From NCBI GenBank assembly GCA_947384055.1, contig CANDFO010000064.1, forward strand, positions 1-13,982: a stretch of DNA of 13,982 nt, given 5' to 3'. The notes beneath the pieces are model-generated. The model did no database searches and was not told where the DNA came from. It worked only from the letters and a program-made list of their open reading frames with translations. The DNA is from an uncultured Flavonifractor sp. (GTDB lineage Bacteria > Bacillota > Clostridia > Oscillospirales > Oscillospiraceae). A program made the translations under genes and the position numbers. Below, in pieces: positions 1 through 6,722 of this stretch. Each line of letters opens with the position of its first letter. Positions within the stretch are counted from its first letter, which is position 1.

Positions 1-315
1 CGCCTTATTGTTATAAGCCGTAAGCGCATCGCTGCCGTCCGGCATGACAACATCTGCCAGCGCAACCTTGCCCCAATCGCTGTCGTAATCCACAGCGGAC
101 TGTTTTATCAGCGCCTGTCCAGCGGTCCCGCCTGTGGGTACGCCGGGACCGGCGGGACCTTGGATGCCCTGCGCACCCTGGGGTCCGGCGGGGCCAACTG
201 CTCCGGTAGGACCGGCGGGGCCCTGGGGCCCTTCCGGACCGGTTTCCCCCTGGGGGCCAGCGGGACCAACAGGTCCGGAAGGCCCCATTACATTGCCAAG
301 ATCAAGTTCAGGCAT
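1..315 (-). CDS. Collagen-like phage tail fibre protein, N-terminal part (runs off left edge)
   Basis: The frame opens with ATG at 315 and is still open at base 1, so the first 105 residues are seen and the C-terminus is missing. A ten-residue leader (MPELDLGNVM) is followed by 15 uninterrupted Gly-X-Y triplets at about residues 11-55, which should form a collagen-type triple helix. After that comes GQALIKQSAVDYDSDWGKV, which resembles the GQxLxKxSxxDYDxxW linker seen in many phage tail fibres where a shaft passes to its next domain. The start is well supported: AAGGAGGT (329-322) lies 6 bases upstream and overlaps the TAA stop of the preceding collagen-like gene. Likely role, by inference from family and position, is a trimeric side or tip fibre for host contact. 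The missing C-terminus would hold any receptor-binding domain, so specificity cannot be judged. Confidence 0.85.
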   Translation of the reverse strand, partial: MPELDLGNVMGPSGPVGPAGPQGETGPEGPQGPAGPTGAVGPAGPQGAQGIQGPAGPGVPTGGTAGQALIKQSAVDYDSDWGKVALADVVMPDGSDALTAYNNKA

Positions 316-321
316 GACTGT

Positions 322-329
322 ACCTCCTT
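322..329 (-). promoter_or_regulatory. Strong Shine-Dalgarno for the second collagen-like gene
   Basis: AAGGAGGT sits 6 bases before the ATG at 315 and includes the last two bases of the upstream TAA stop codon. Ribosomes ending the 257-residue collagen-like gene would be placed directly over this site, which suggests coupled translation of the two fibre genes. Confidence 0.75.
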
Positions 330-1101
330 AGATAGTCAAAATTAAGTGGCCGGAATTACTAATCACAAAATTTGGAGCATCCTCCCCTGTATAACTGAGA
401 ATGAGGTGTCCGCTGGCGTTTACGTTAAAAGCGTAGATGCCGTCTGCTGCCACAGCTGCACCGTTGATACCGCGGGGGCCCTGTTCGCCGGGGATCCCCT
501 GGGGGCCGGCCGGACCTGCGGGTCCGATATCTCCCCGCAGTCCCCGTGGGCCCTGCTCTCCGCGGGGTCCCTGTTCCCCCTGGGGGCCGGCCGCACCCTG
601 AGGGCCCTGTATTCCCATGGGGCCGCGCCCGCCCTGGGGTCCCATGGGCCCCTGTGCTCCGGTATCACCTTTACTGCCCTTATCCCCCTTTGGACCTTGG
701 GGACCTGTCTGTCCTGTTAACCCGCAGGGACCGGTATCGCCTTTCGGTCCTTTGGGACCCTGCGCACCCTGGGGACCGACGGGACCAACGGCGCCGGTAT
801 CGCCCTTCGGTCCCGGCTCTCCCTTGGGGCCAATGGGCCCCTGCATCGGTCCAATGCTCTCCCACGCCCTGGTCTTTTCATTCCATACGTAGAGGTTTTT
901 TGTATCGGCCGCCTGGAGCGCACCGGTTGTCCCGTTCGGGTAGGCGGCACGGATTGCCGCCAGATTTGCGTAGACACCTTTGATCTGCAGGCTGTGCCCG
1001 TCCAGCAGGGCGTCAATCTCTTCTCCACTGTATTTGCTCACATAGGAGCCCTGCCCCTGCAATACAGCCTCAATTTCGGCTATACGCTGTTCCGGGGTCA
1101 T
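328..1101 (-). CDS. Collagen-like phage tail fibre protein (257 aa)
   Basis: Residues 1-87 form a non-collagenous head, perhaps a trimerising or docking domain: a helical start (MTPEQRIAEIEAVLQ) and then a GVYANLAAIRAAYPNG...NLYVWNEKTRAWESI segment typical of phage fibre N-termini. Residues 88-216 are 43 uninterrupted Gly-X-Y triplets rich in GPK, GDT, GPQ and GPR, interrupted nowhere, with one cysteine in a GPC triplet (Cys126). The C-terminus (217-257) carries the motif SGHLIL twice (230-235 and 250-255), as in other phage fibre tips of the GHLIxxY type. ATG at 1101 has GAGGTGG about 5 bases upstream, and the previous gene's stop is 9 bases away. Established for such phages: collagen-like repeats are common in tail fibres and fold as trimers. 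Attachment to the hub encoded just upstream is inferred from gene order. No signal peptide is present, which fits a virion protein rather than a spore or surface collagen. Confidence 0.88.
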   Translation of the reverse strand: MTPEQRIAEIEAVLQGQGSYVSKYSGEEIDALLDGHSLQIKGVYANLAAIRAAYPNGTTGALQAADTKNLYVWNEKTRAWESIGPMQGPIGPKGEPGPKGDTGAVGPVGPQGAQGPKGPKGDTGPCGLTGQTGPQGPKGDKGSKGDTGAQGPMGPQGGRGPMGIQGPQGAAGPQGEQGPRGEQGPRGLRGDIGPAGPAGPQGIPGEQGPRGINGAAVAADGIYAFNVNASGHLILSYTGEDAPNFVISNSGHLILTI

Positions 1102-1110
1102 GCAACCACC

Positions 1111-3213
1111 TCACACTGCAAAAATGCGCCGCTTCCGAGAGAAAAATGGAGTACTTCCACGGGCCAGGAAGCGGCCGGATTTCAGTTTTTGCCGCACAGA
1201 ATAATAGATAATAATACCCCCCGGGCCGCCGCGTCCGCCGCGCCCGCCGGAACCGCCCGCGCCGGGAGCGCCCTGCTTAATCGTCGAAATCGGCGCTGCG
1301 CTTCCTCCATTTCCTCCGCCGCCTCCGCCGCCGTGCCCGGCACTGCCGCCCTCGCCTATAACAGCGGCGTCCTCCGGAGCGACAGGGGTTGCGCCGGTGC
1401 CGCCGTCCCCTGTAGATGGTCCCGGCGCTTTCCCGCCGGTGCCGCCGTTCCGCCCTACTGCCGCCCCGCCGCCAAAGCCGCCGGAAGCGTAGCCCTGTCC
1501 CTCGCCCTCTCTTCCGGGCGTCCAACGGTTTCCGTCCGGGCCATATACAGCATTGCCCGTCTCAATACTGGCATCCCAATTGCTAGGATCAACGGAGCCC
1601 GTTCCCTTTCCGCCGGCAACACCCGGGACGGTGTTGGGCCGGGCATAGATTTTCCCGGACACTACCTCTGTATATCCTCCGGCTCTGGGGGCGCCGGAGG
1701 CGGAACTGTATGGCCCAAATGTTGTGTGCGTACCGCGGCTTCCCTGGGAATTACTTCCGCCGCCTGTTCCTCCAACGCCGCATTTGTATGTATAGGTCTG
1801 GCCGGGGACCAGATCCAGGTCCGTCTCATAGACATTCCCGCCTTCACCGCCCCGGTCAGCTCCTTTGCCGCCCTCTCCACCCGAGCCGTAGTGTTTGCGG
1901 TAAATTGTGCCGCCGGACCCTTCCGGTTTGGTCGAGGAGCCGCCCTGCCTGCCCTGGCCGCCCGGATAGCCGCCGGGTCCCCCCTGCCCGCCGCCGATCA
2001 GGACAATTCTGGCCAGCTCCGCCTCTTCCGGCGCCGTCCATGTGCCGCTCCCGGTCAAGACAACCGCATGGTCATAGTATACCTGGCTCTCCGGCGTGGG
2101 AGGCGTATACCCAACGGCCCCGTCCTCTTTTGCGCGGAGCACGCCGGAGAGGGCCAGGTCCGCACTGGACAGCAGGATATCCGTTTCTCCGCCATAGGGG
2201 TGGGCTGTGCGCACAATGTCTCCGGCATGCTCTCCTGCCCACACCACGTCCTGCACAACGCGCTCCGTATGGGCATAATATTCGGCCAGGCGTTCCGCCA
2301 CGCCGATAGAGTTCATGGCGGACACCAGATAAGCGTCCTTCGCGGTGATGTCCCGGCCTTCCCCACCGGATACGGAGCGTACAATATCCCGCATATTGTG
2401 CACATATTTTATTCCGGCGATGCTACCGGTGCCCTGAGCAACCTTGGCATAGTTGCAGTTGCTCTCCAGGATGGTCAGTCCCGTGGCCTGAAGCGCGTGG
2501 CACGGGTCGCCGAATCGGATGATGTCCCCTGCCGCGGCCGCCCCTTCAAACAAGACGGTGCGCTCACTTCCGGGCTCCCAGCGGTGCTCTGTGACGATCA
2601 CCCGGGCCACAGGCGTGCCGTATTCCACGCTGCCGCCCACAAAGCACTGCTCCGGTCCCCGGACCCAACTGGGCCCTGTGTACAGGCTTGTCACCCGCAG
2701 GACGCCATTGGCGTCAGTTTTGAGGGATGCCCCAATCGCAAAGAGCACCTGGGACAGATTGTCACGGGCGGTGGCTACCGGGAGCCAGCCATATATTTTG
2801 TAAGGGCGGAAAATGGTCTTGATTTCTACCGATACCCCCGTGCCGGCGCAGATATCCTTGATCACCCGTTCCGCGGTCTGCCCGGCGTACATGCCGCCAT
2901 AGTGCGTTTTGCTCATGAGCAGTCCTACAGCGGACAGAGCTGTGAAATGATACGTGTCGATTCCGGTGCGCTCCACGCTCTGGATGTAATAGGTTCCGAC
3001 GAGCTCCCCTTTATAGGCATAGGTGAGCGGCTGGCCTGCGGTATACCCGGACAGGGACAAATCCGTACTTCTCACATCAAATTCCAGCGTGTCCGCCGCT
3101 AAACTGTCTGACGCCAAAGCCATTTCCAACAGACAGTCGCCGTCCAGCAGCCGGTGAGCTGCGCCAGGCGCGTCTGATATGACCCTGCCTGCGTATTGAA
3201 TCAGATTACGCAT
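1111..3213 (-). CDS. Tail hub/tip protein with glycine-rich adhesin-like C-terminal domain (700 aa)
   Basis: This large protein follows the tape measure and the small tip protein, the usual place of the baseplate hub or Tal. Residues 1-370 look like a tail hub: beta-rich N-terminus, then PYKIYGWLPVATARDNLSQ (138-156), a stretch recurring in hub proteins of Firmicutes phages. From GSGTWTAP (388-395) through VLIGGG (404-409) to about 667 it becomes a glycine-rich domain with runs such as GGGGGGG near 628-634. That domain closes with GGIIIYYSV and a basic tail ending RKRRIFAV. Glycine-rich domains of this type are known in phage adhesins and hubs, where polyglycine loops pack and display receptor-contact loops. 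I chose ATG at 3213 rather than the upstream ATG at 3261 because AGGTGAT lies just before it and because the longer form would overlap the upstream gene by 40 bases. No peptidase or lysozyme motif was recognised. Confidence 0.8.
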   Translation of the reverse strand: MRNLIQYAGRVISDAPGAAHRLLDGDCLLEMALASDSLAADTLEFDVRSTDLSLSGYTAGQPLTYAYKGELVGTYYIQSVERTGIDTYHFTALSAVGLLMSKTHYGGMYAGQTAERVIKDICAGTGVSVEIKTIFRPYKIYGWLPVATARDNLSQVLFAIGASLKTDANGVLRVTSLYTGPSWVRGPEQCFVGGSVEYGTPVARVIVTEHRWEPGSERTVLFEGAAAAGDIIRFGDPCHALQATGLTILESNCNYAKVAQGTGSIAGIKYVHNMRDIVRSVSGGEGRDITAKDAYLVSAMNSIGVAERLAEYYAHTERVVQDVVWAGEHAGDIVRTAHPYGGETDILLSSADLALSGVLRAKEDGAVGYTPPTPESQVYYDHAVVLTGSGTWTAPEEAELARIVLIGGGQGGPGGYPGGQGRQGGSSTKPEGSGGTIYRKHYGSGGEGGKGADRGGEGGNVYETDLDLVPGQTYTYKCGVGGTGGGSNSQGSRGTHTTFGPYSSASGAPRAGGYTEVVSGKIYARPNTVPGVAGGKGTGSVDPSNWDASIETGNAVYGPDGNRWTPGREGEGQGYASGGFGGGAAVGRNGGTGGKAPGPSTGDGGTGATPVAPEDAAVIGEGGSAGHGGGGGGGNGGSAAPISTIKQGAPGAGGSGGRGGRGGPGGIIIYYSVRQKLKSGRFLARGSTPFFSRKRRIFAV

Positions 3214-3221
3214 TCCATCAC

Positions 3222-3587
3222 CTACTGTTCCGTCAGGCGGAAAGACATCCCCTGCCACCAATCTCCATCCTGCGCATGCTCCGTCAAATGGCTTGCAGGT
3301 GCCTCCTCCACGTACATGCGCTTTGTCACGACGCCGCCGGCCCGGGGGCTGGTGTACTCCACGGTCACATATTCGGGCTCAATGGCCGCTAAAACCTGCG
3401 CGGCTTCCCTGGTGCGCAGCGCGCGCAGCTTGATTTCCAGGATCTCTTTCACGTCCAGTCGGTCCCGGATATGCTCACCGCTCATCACATCCCCGGCGTT
3501 GCGCCCCTCCCGGTCCCTGCGCCGCCACTGAAACCCGCCTGGAGCCAGACAGCCCCGCAAGTCTTTTCCATCTATTTTAAATACCAT
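3222..3587 (-). CDS. Small tail-tip protein, DUF6711-like (121 aa)
   Basis: This 121-residue soluble protein (MVFKIDGKDL...) lies between tape measure and hub, the slot where siphoviruses encode the distal tail (Dit) component. It is far shorter than a typical two-domain Dit. The pattern of an N-terminal beta segment ending in a short tryptophan-containing stretch (GGFQWRR), a central helix (LDVKEILEIKLRAL) and a C-terminal beta region (EYVTVEYTSPRAGGV...MYVEEAPA) reminds me of DUF6711 family phage proteins. That is recognition from memory, not a database match. The likely role, inferred from position, is joining tube end to hub. Start ATG at 3587 is 4 bases after the tape-measure stop, with a weak GGATGA ahead of it. 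The hub gene follows after 8 bases. Confidence 0.75.
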   Translation of the reverse strand: MVFKIDGKDLRGCLAPGGFQWRRRDREGRNAGDVMSGEHIRDRLDVKEILEIKLRALRTREAAQVLAAIEPEYVTVEYTSPRAGGVVTKRMYVEEAPASHLTEHAQDGDWWQGMSFRLTEQ

Positions 3588-3591
3588 ATAT

Positions 3592-5589
3592 TCATCCGTT
3601 TACCAGGGAAGTACCCCTGTTCTGGTTAATCCACGTCTGCTTTTTCCCCATGTCCCGGGACATCCGGGTCCCGTCCAGGTAGGTATTCATGTCCTTTTCC
3701 TGGACAGCCCGCACCACCCGGTCAAATCCCTGTTCCAATGCCTGCAGGAGGTCGCTGCTGTCCGCGGGGGGAGCACTGCCGCCGCCATCCGGCTCCAGCA
3801 TGCGCATGGTCTCACTGTTGGAGTATACCTTGGAGCCCCGGGGGATGGACAGCAGCTCCGCCCCCTTCTCGCCCACCAGGGCAAGCCCGCCCGGGTGGTG
3901 GTCTGTGCCGGAGGCATACTGAGGTATGCCTCCCCCCTGCAGGGAGCCGGTCATGCCGCCGATGCTCCCGCCCAGGCTCTCCATGGTGCTGCTCATCTGC
4001 TCTCCCTTGCCGGTAAGGACGCTGATTGCGGCTACCAGAGCGGTAATCAGCCCGACTACGAGCGCGATAATCATGGCCACTCTGGTCAATGTGCCGCACA
4101 GACCGCTCCCTGCGCCGGAACTGAATTTGCTGGCAGCGTCGCTGACAAGGCCGATTCCCGTTGTAACGCTGTTTACCGCCCCGAAAATCGAACTGATTAG
4201 TTTCAATATGGGGGCTAGCGCGGCGGTCAGCAAAATTACCTTGACAATAAACTGCTGTGTCTCAGGACTGAGCCCGGAAAAGATACCGGCGATTTTTGCC
4301 AGAATGGACGCCAAAATATCGAGCCCGGAAGTAATCAGCGGCTGTATTGCCTCTCCCAGAGCGGCAATGGCCATCTGCATATCGATATGGGCCTGCTTGG
4401 AATCCACCAGCGCGGCATTGTTTTGGATCCAGCCGTCGTAGGCCTCCTGCATACCGCTGGCCGCCAAATAGGACAAGGCCACATCCTGGCGCTGTGCCTG
4501 CGTGGAACACTGCTCCAATGCGCGGGACAGGTTTTCTGCGCCCAGTCCCGCCCGGTCCATGAGCTCGGCAAACTGTCCGGTGGCCTCACCAGTGGCCAGC
4601 GTTTCCTGGAGACTGTCCGCCAAGCTCTCGATCTTGAGGGTGTCGGGAAAGCTCAGCGCGGCGCCCGCCAAGCCTTCGACGGCTTTTTGCAGGTTGCTAT
4701 CAGTAAAACCCGCCTGGAGCAGGTTGGAGGTAGCCTCCACACTGCTGTCCAGTTCACCCGCCACCACCTGAAAGGCTTCACAGGCGGTGCGGGCATCATC
4801 GACTCCCACCCCGGCCAGCCGGGCGTTATTCTCCAGTTTGGACAGGTCCGTACGCAGCTCCTCTGTACTTTCAGCAGCCGCCACCGCCGCAGTAACAATA
4901 CCTGCGGCCGCGGTAGAGACAGGGGACAGCGCATCAGCCGCCTTACTAAAAGCATCGCTGGCTTTTTGGGTGGCAGACGATATCTGCTCCAAGCCCGCTT
5001 CACTGTCTCCCAACTGTTTTTCAAGTGCTTTCAGCTCCTGGGTTGTGGCGGCAACTTCTCTCTGGTATTTTCGGTATTCTTCATCGTCGATATGACCATG
5101 CTCAAACTGAGAATCCAAATCCTGCTTGGCCCGGGTCAGCTCCTTGGAGCGCTGCTCCAGCGCCTCCATCTTTGCCGCCAGTTTTTCATAGGCTTCCGTA
5201 CTGATGTCCCCGGACGCCAGGTCAGTTTTAGCCTTATCCATCTGCCGGGACATCTTCTGCATAGCGGCAGCCGTCTGCTCGATCTCCTGACGCAGGGGCG
5301 CATAGGCGGCCTCCCAATCCGCGTTGGCCGCATGCCCGAGCTCCATCTGCTCTTTGGACTGCCGCAGGGCGTCCATTCGGGTCTTGGTGGATGCTATCGC
5401 CTGCCCCAGCAGGTTCTGTTTCTGGGCCAGCATCTCCGTATCGGAGGGGTCCAGCTTCAGCAGCTTCTCCACCTGGGACAGCTCAGCCTTGATTCCCTTG
5501 GTCTCCTTGCCCGTATCCTTCAGCGCGTCTGTAAGTTTTTTCGTATTACCGTTGATCTCAACGGTAATACCACGAATTCCGCCCGCCAT
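3592..5589 (-). CDS. Tail tape measure protein (665 aa)
   Basis: The protein sets tail length and is ejected ahead of DNA at infection. Residues 1-210 are strongly coiled-coil, rich in Glu, Lys, Gln and Ala heptads (AELSQVEKLLKLD, KLAAKMEALEQRSKEL). Two hydrophobic stretches, about 447-471 (FIVKVILLTAALAPILKLI) and 503-525 (RVAMIIALVVGLITALVAA), are the expected membrane-active segments. The C-terminus holds the motif GTDHHPGGLALVGEKGAELL (561-580), a hallmark of Firmicutes tape measures, and ends with NTYLDGTRMSRDMGKK. It follows the tail chaperone reading frames directly, and its ATG is 3 bases after the stop of the frameshift extension, with GGGGAG at 5605-5600. At roughly 1.5 angstrom per residue, the usual scaling, the tail would be near 100 nm; this is an estimate only. 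No peptidase domain was seen. Confidence 0.95.
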   Translation of the reverse strand: MAGGIRGITVEINGNTKKLTDALKDTGKETKGIKAELSQVEKLLKLDPSDTEMLAQKQNLLGQAIASTKTRMDALRQSKEQMELGHAANADWEAAYAPLRQEIEQTAAAMQKMSRQMDKAKTDLASGDISTEAYEKLAAKMEALEQRSKELTRAKQDLDSQFEHGHIDDEEYRKYQREVAATTQELKALEKQLGDSEAGLEQISSATQKASDAFSKAADALSPVSTAAAGIVTAAVAAAESTEELRTDLSKLENNARLAGVGVDDARTACEAFQVVAGELDSSVEATSNLLQAGFTDSNLQKAVEGLAGAALSFPDTLKIESLADSLQETLATGEATGQFAELMDRAGLGAENLSRALEQCSTQAQRQDVALSYLAASGMQEAYDGWIQNNAALVDSKQAHIDMQMAIAALGEAIQPLITSGLDILASILAKIAGIFSGLSPETQQFIVKVILLTAALAPILKLISSIFGAVNSVTTGIGLVSDAASKFSSGAGSGLCGTLTRVAMIIALVVGLITALVAAISVLTGKGEQMSSTMESLGGSIGGMTGSLQGGGIPQYASGTDHHPGGLALVGEKGAELLSIPRGSKVYSNSETMRMLEPDGGGSAPPADSSDLLQALEQGFDRVVRAVQEKDMNTYLDGTRMSRDMGKKQTWINQNRGTSLVNG

Positions 5590-5592
5590 CCC

Positions 5593-5844
5593 TCAGAATC
5601 TCCCCTTCTCCGGCTCTGTCATGCGCAGCCGGGCGGCGGTGTCCAGGTATTCCCGGCCCCGCTCGGTCTCCGACAGCCGCCACACGACGGCGTCGTGCAG
5701 CAGCAGGAAGAATGTAAACACATCCAAATTCTCTACTGCGGGCAGGGGAATACCGGCATAATCGGCCACAAATTTATAATCCAGGGTTCCGATTGGTTCC
5801 AATCCCCCATCATCCTCCCCGCCCGGACAATGGGGGACGCTCAG
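5593..5844 (-). CDS. Tail assembly chaperone C-terminal extension read by -1 frameshift (T domain)
   Basis: This frame is the -1 continuation of the chaperone gene (full fusion 5593-6152). Slippage on CCCAAAC skips the TGA at 5843-5841. Translation then adds LSVPHCPGGEDDGG and 69 more residues (LEPIGTLDYKF... to ...TEPEKGRF), giving a predicted 186-residue fusion. The added part contains LDVFTFFLLLHDAVVWRL and TERGREYLDTA, a pattern I associate with the second chaperone reading frame of Clostridia phages. In lambda the matching T part of gpGT recruits the tail tube protein while the G part binds the tape measure; applying that here is inference. A TTG at 5802 could start a free 69-residue protein, but its possible ribosome site (GGGGAGG) lies in the hairpin loop 11 bases away, so independent initiation looks weak. 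Confidence 0.82.
   Translation of the reverse strand: MSVPHCPGGEDDGGLEPIGTLDYKFVADYAGIPLPAVENLDVFTFFLLLHDAVVWRLSETERGREYLDTAARLRMTEPEKGRF
5803..5837 (-). promoter_or_regulatory. Frameshift-stimulating mRNA hairpin
   Basis: On the minus strand TCCCCCATTGTCC (5837-5825) pairs with GGATGATGGGGGA (5815-5803) over 13 positions, 11 Watson-Crick and 2 G-U pairs, enclosing a 9-base loop GGGCGGGGA. The outer 8 pairs are perfect and GC-rich. It begins 6 bases after the slippery heptamer, within the 5-9 base spacing at which such structures pause the ribosome. It lies inside the extension frame rather than at a gene end and has no U-run, so a terminator role is unlikely. Confidence 0.8.
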
Positions 5845-6152
5845 TTTGGGTCGCTGTCTCTCTCCCGGTTCAGCCAGTCCAGGTATCCCATCAGCAGGGC
5901 TGACGCCTGATCAATGGTCAGTGTATCCTCCACCTGCCGGGGAGTAATCTTCACCTGATAACGATTTTTACTTAAAATCCTGGCCACCAGCGGCGTGAAC
6001 CCCTCGTAGGCGCCCGCGTCGCCCGCATCTATGCTCCGGGCCAGCCGCACCAGCTCATTGAGGGTGCGCAGCTTCAGTGGCTCCAGTTGGAGTACCTGCC
6101 TGCCGAAGCGGATGGGATAGTATCGGCTCTTCACATGGGCAATGTCGAACAT
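5841..6152 (-). CDS. Tail assembly chaperone, short form (gpG-like, 103 aa)
   Basis: This small protein lies between tail tube and tape measure, the position of the tail assembly chaperone in siphoviruses. It begins MFDIAHVKSRYYPIRFG, is mostly helical with no membrane segment, and contains LKLRTLNELVRLARSI and a C-terminal helix ending WLNRERDSDPN. The chaperone is not part of the virion: it coats the tape measure and helps the tube polymerise round it (established for lambda gpG/gpGT). ATG at 6152 is preceded by AGGAGG about 10 bases upstream, just after the TAA of the tube gene. The last two sense codons, CCA AAC, belong to the slippery heptamer, so a fraction of ribosomes should continue into the -1 frame and make the long form. 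Confidence 0.88.
   Translation of the reverse strand: MFDIAHVKSRYYPIRFGRQVLQLEPLKLRTLNELVRLARSIDAGDAGAYEGFTPLVARILSKNRYQVKITPRQVEDTLTIDQASALLMGYLDWLNRERDSDPN
5844..5850 (-). promoter_or_regulatory. -1 ribosomal frameshift slippery heptamer CCCAAAC
   Basis: The minus strand reads GAC CCA AAC TGA in the chaperone frame, so the heptamer is phased C CCA AAC, an exact X XXY YYZ site. After slipping one base back, both tRNAs re-pair on CCC and AAA and the next codon is CTG, with no stop until 5593. The site directly abuts the zero-frame stop, as in many phage tail chaperone genes. Confidence 0.85.
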
Positions 6153-6167
6153 ATTGCGTCCGCCTCC

Positions 6168-6722
6168 TTATCCGGCGGGTTCGTCCGGTTCGTCCAGCAT
6201 AACCAGCGTACCCGTTTCATCCATGGGCTGAGCTGAAAATGTCAAATCGACAATGGTCTCTTTGTCCTTCAAAAAACCAAGGGAAAATCCGCTGGTGTTT
6301 ACGCCCACGATGGTGGCGCGGAGCTTATAGCCGGGGTCAGCCGTGGATTTGTGGAGAAAGCGCACAATATAGTTCTTCCCGTCAGCATTGGCAATGCCGC
6401 CGATTCTGGTAATGCGCTTGCGGGTCTCCGGTGTGGGGCCGGACACCCGCGCCGTGGGCGCGGAAAAAGCCGCAAAGCCCATGTTCGGTGCCAGCAGACC
6501 GGATTTCAGCGTAATTTCCTCCGCTGTCAGCAGGTCCTCTTTTACGGTTCCCAGGTCGTCCTCCACCCGGTAGAAAGAGGGCTTGTACTCCAAAGTGGCG
6601 CCGCCGGAGATGGAGCCAATCTTATTTTCGCTGACCTCCAGCACATCGTCCTCGGGGATTTCCCCCGTGTATTCCTTGATGTACAGCTCTCCAGAGCCCA
6701 AAATAAAGCGTTTCTTGTTCAT
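6168..6722 (-). CDS. Major tail tube protein (184 aa)
   Basis: The product builds the stacked hexameric rings of the non-contractile tail tube. It begins MNKKRFILGSGELYIKEY, a start pattern common in tail tube proteins of Firmicutes siphophages, and is predominantly beta-rich: SISGGATLEYKPSFYRVED, an ITLKSGLLAPNM stretch, and a C-terminal FLKDKETIVDLTFSAQPMD. These fit the gpV-like tube fold, and the length is usual for that family. The start ATG at 6722 overlaps the stop of the tail terminator gene (ATGA, 4 bases), so the two are translationally coupled. The tube gene precedes the chaperone gene by 15 bases. No Ig-like C-terminal decoration domain is present, as the protein ends soon after the tube fold. 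Confidence 0.87.
   Translation of the reverse strand: MNKKRFILGSGELYIKEYTGEIPEDDVLEVSENKIGSISGGATLEYKPSFYRVEDDLGTVKEDLLTAEEITLKSGLLAPNMGFAAFSAPTARVSGPTPETRKRITRIGGIANADGKNYIVRFLHKSTADPGYKLRATIVGVNTSGFSLGFLKDKETIVDLTFSAQPMDETGTLVMLDEPDEPAG

Noticed and set aside
130..850. Repetitive GC-rich tract that might be a CRISPR array or tandem DNA repeat
   Set aside because: The periodicity is 9 bases and follows Gly-X-Y codons in frame. There are no conserved repeats with unique spacers.
994..3102. 702-codon open frame on the plus strand
   Set aside because: It lies wholly opposite the hub and collagen-like genes. Glycine- and proline-rich codons on the minus strand leave few stop codons in the antisense frame. 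The product is low-complexity Ala/Gly/Arg/Pro sequence with no recognisable domain, and every other gene runs the opposite way.
3214..3261. 16-residue N-terminal extension of the hub protein
   Set aside because: It would overlap the upstream gene by 40 bases, and the better ribosome site (AGGTGAT) precedes the ATG at 3213.
5803..5837. Hairpin as a transcription terminator
   Set aside because: It has no U-run after it, lies inside an open frame, and is placed exactly where a frameshift stimulator would be.
4387..5910. 507-codon open frame on the plus strand
   Set aside because: It mirrors the tape-measure and chaperone genes, whose heptad-rich GC codons produce a stop-poor antisense frame. 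No domain or ribosome site supports it.
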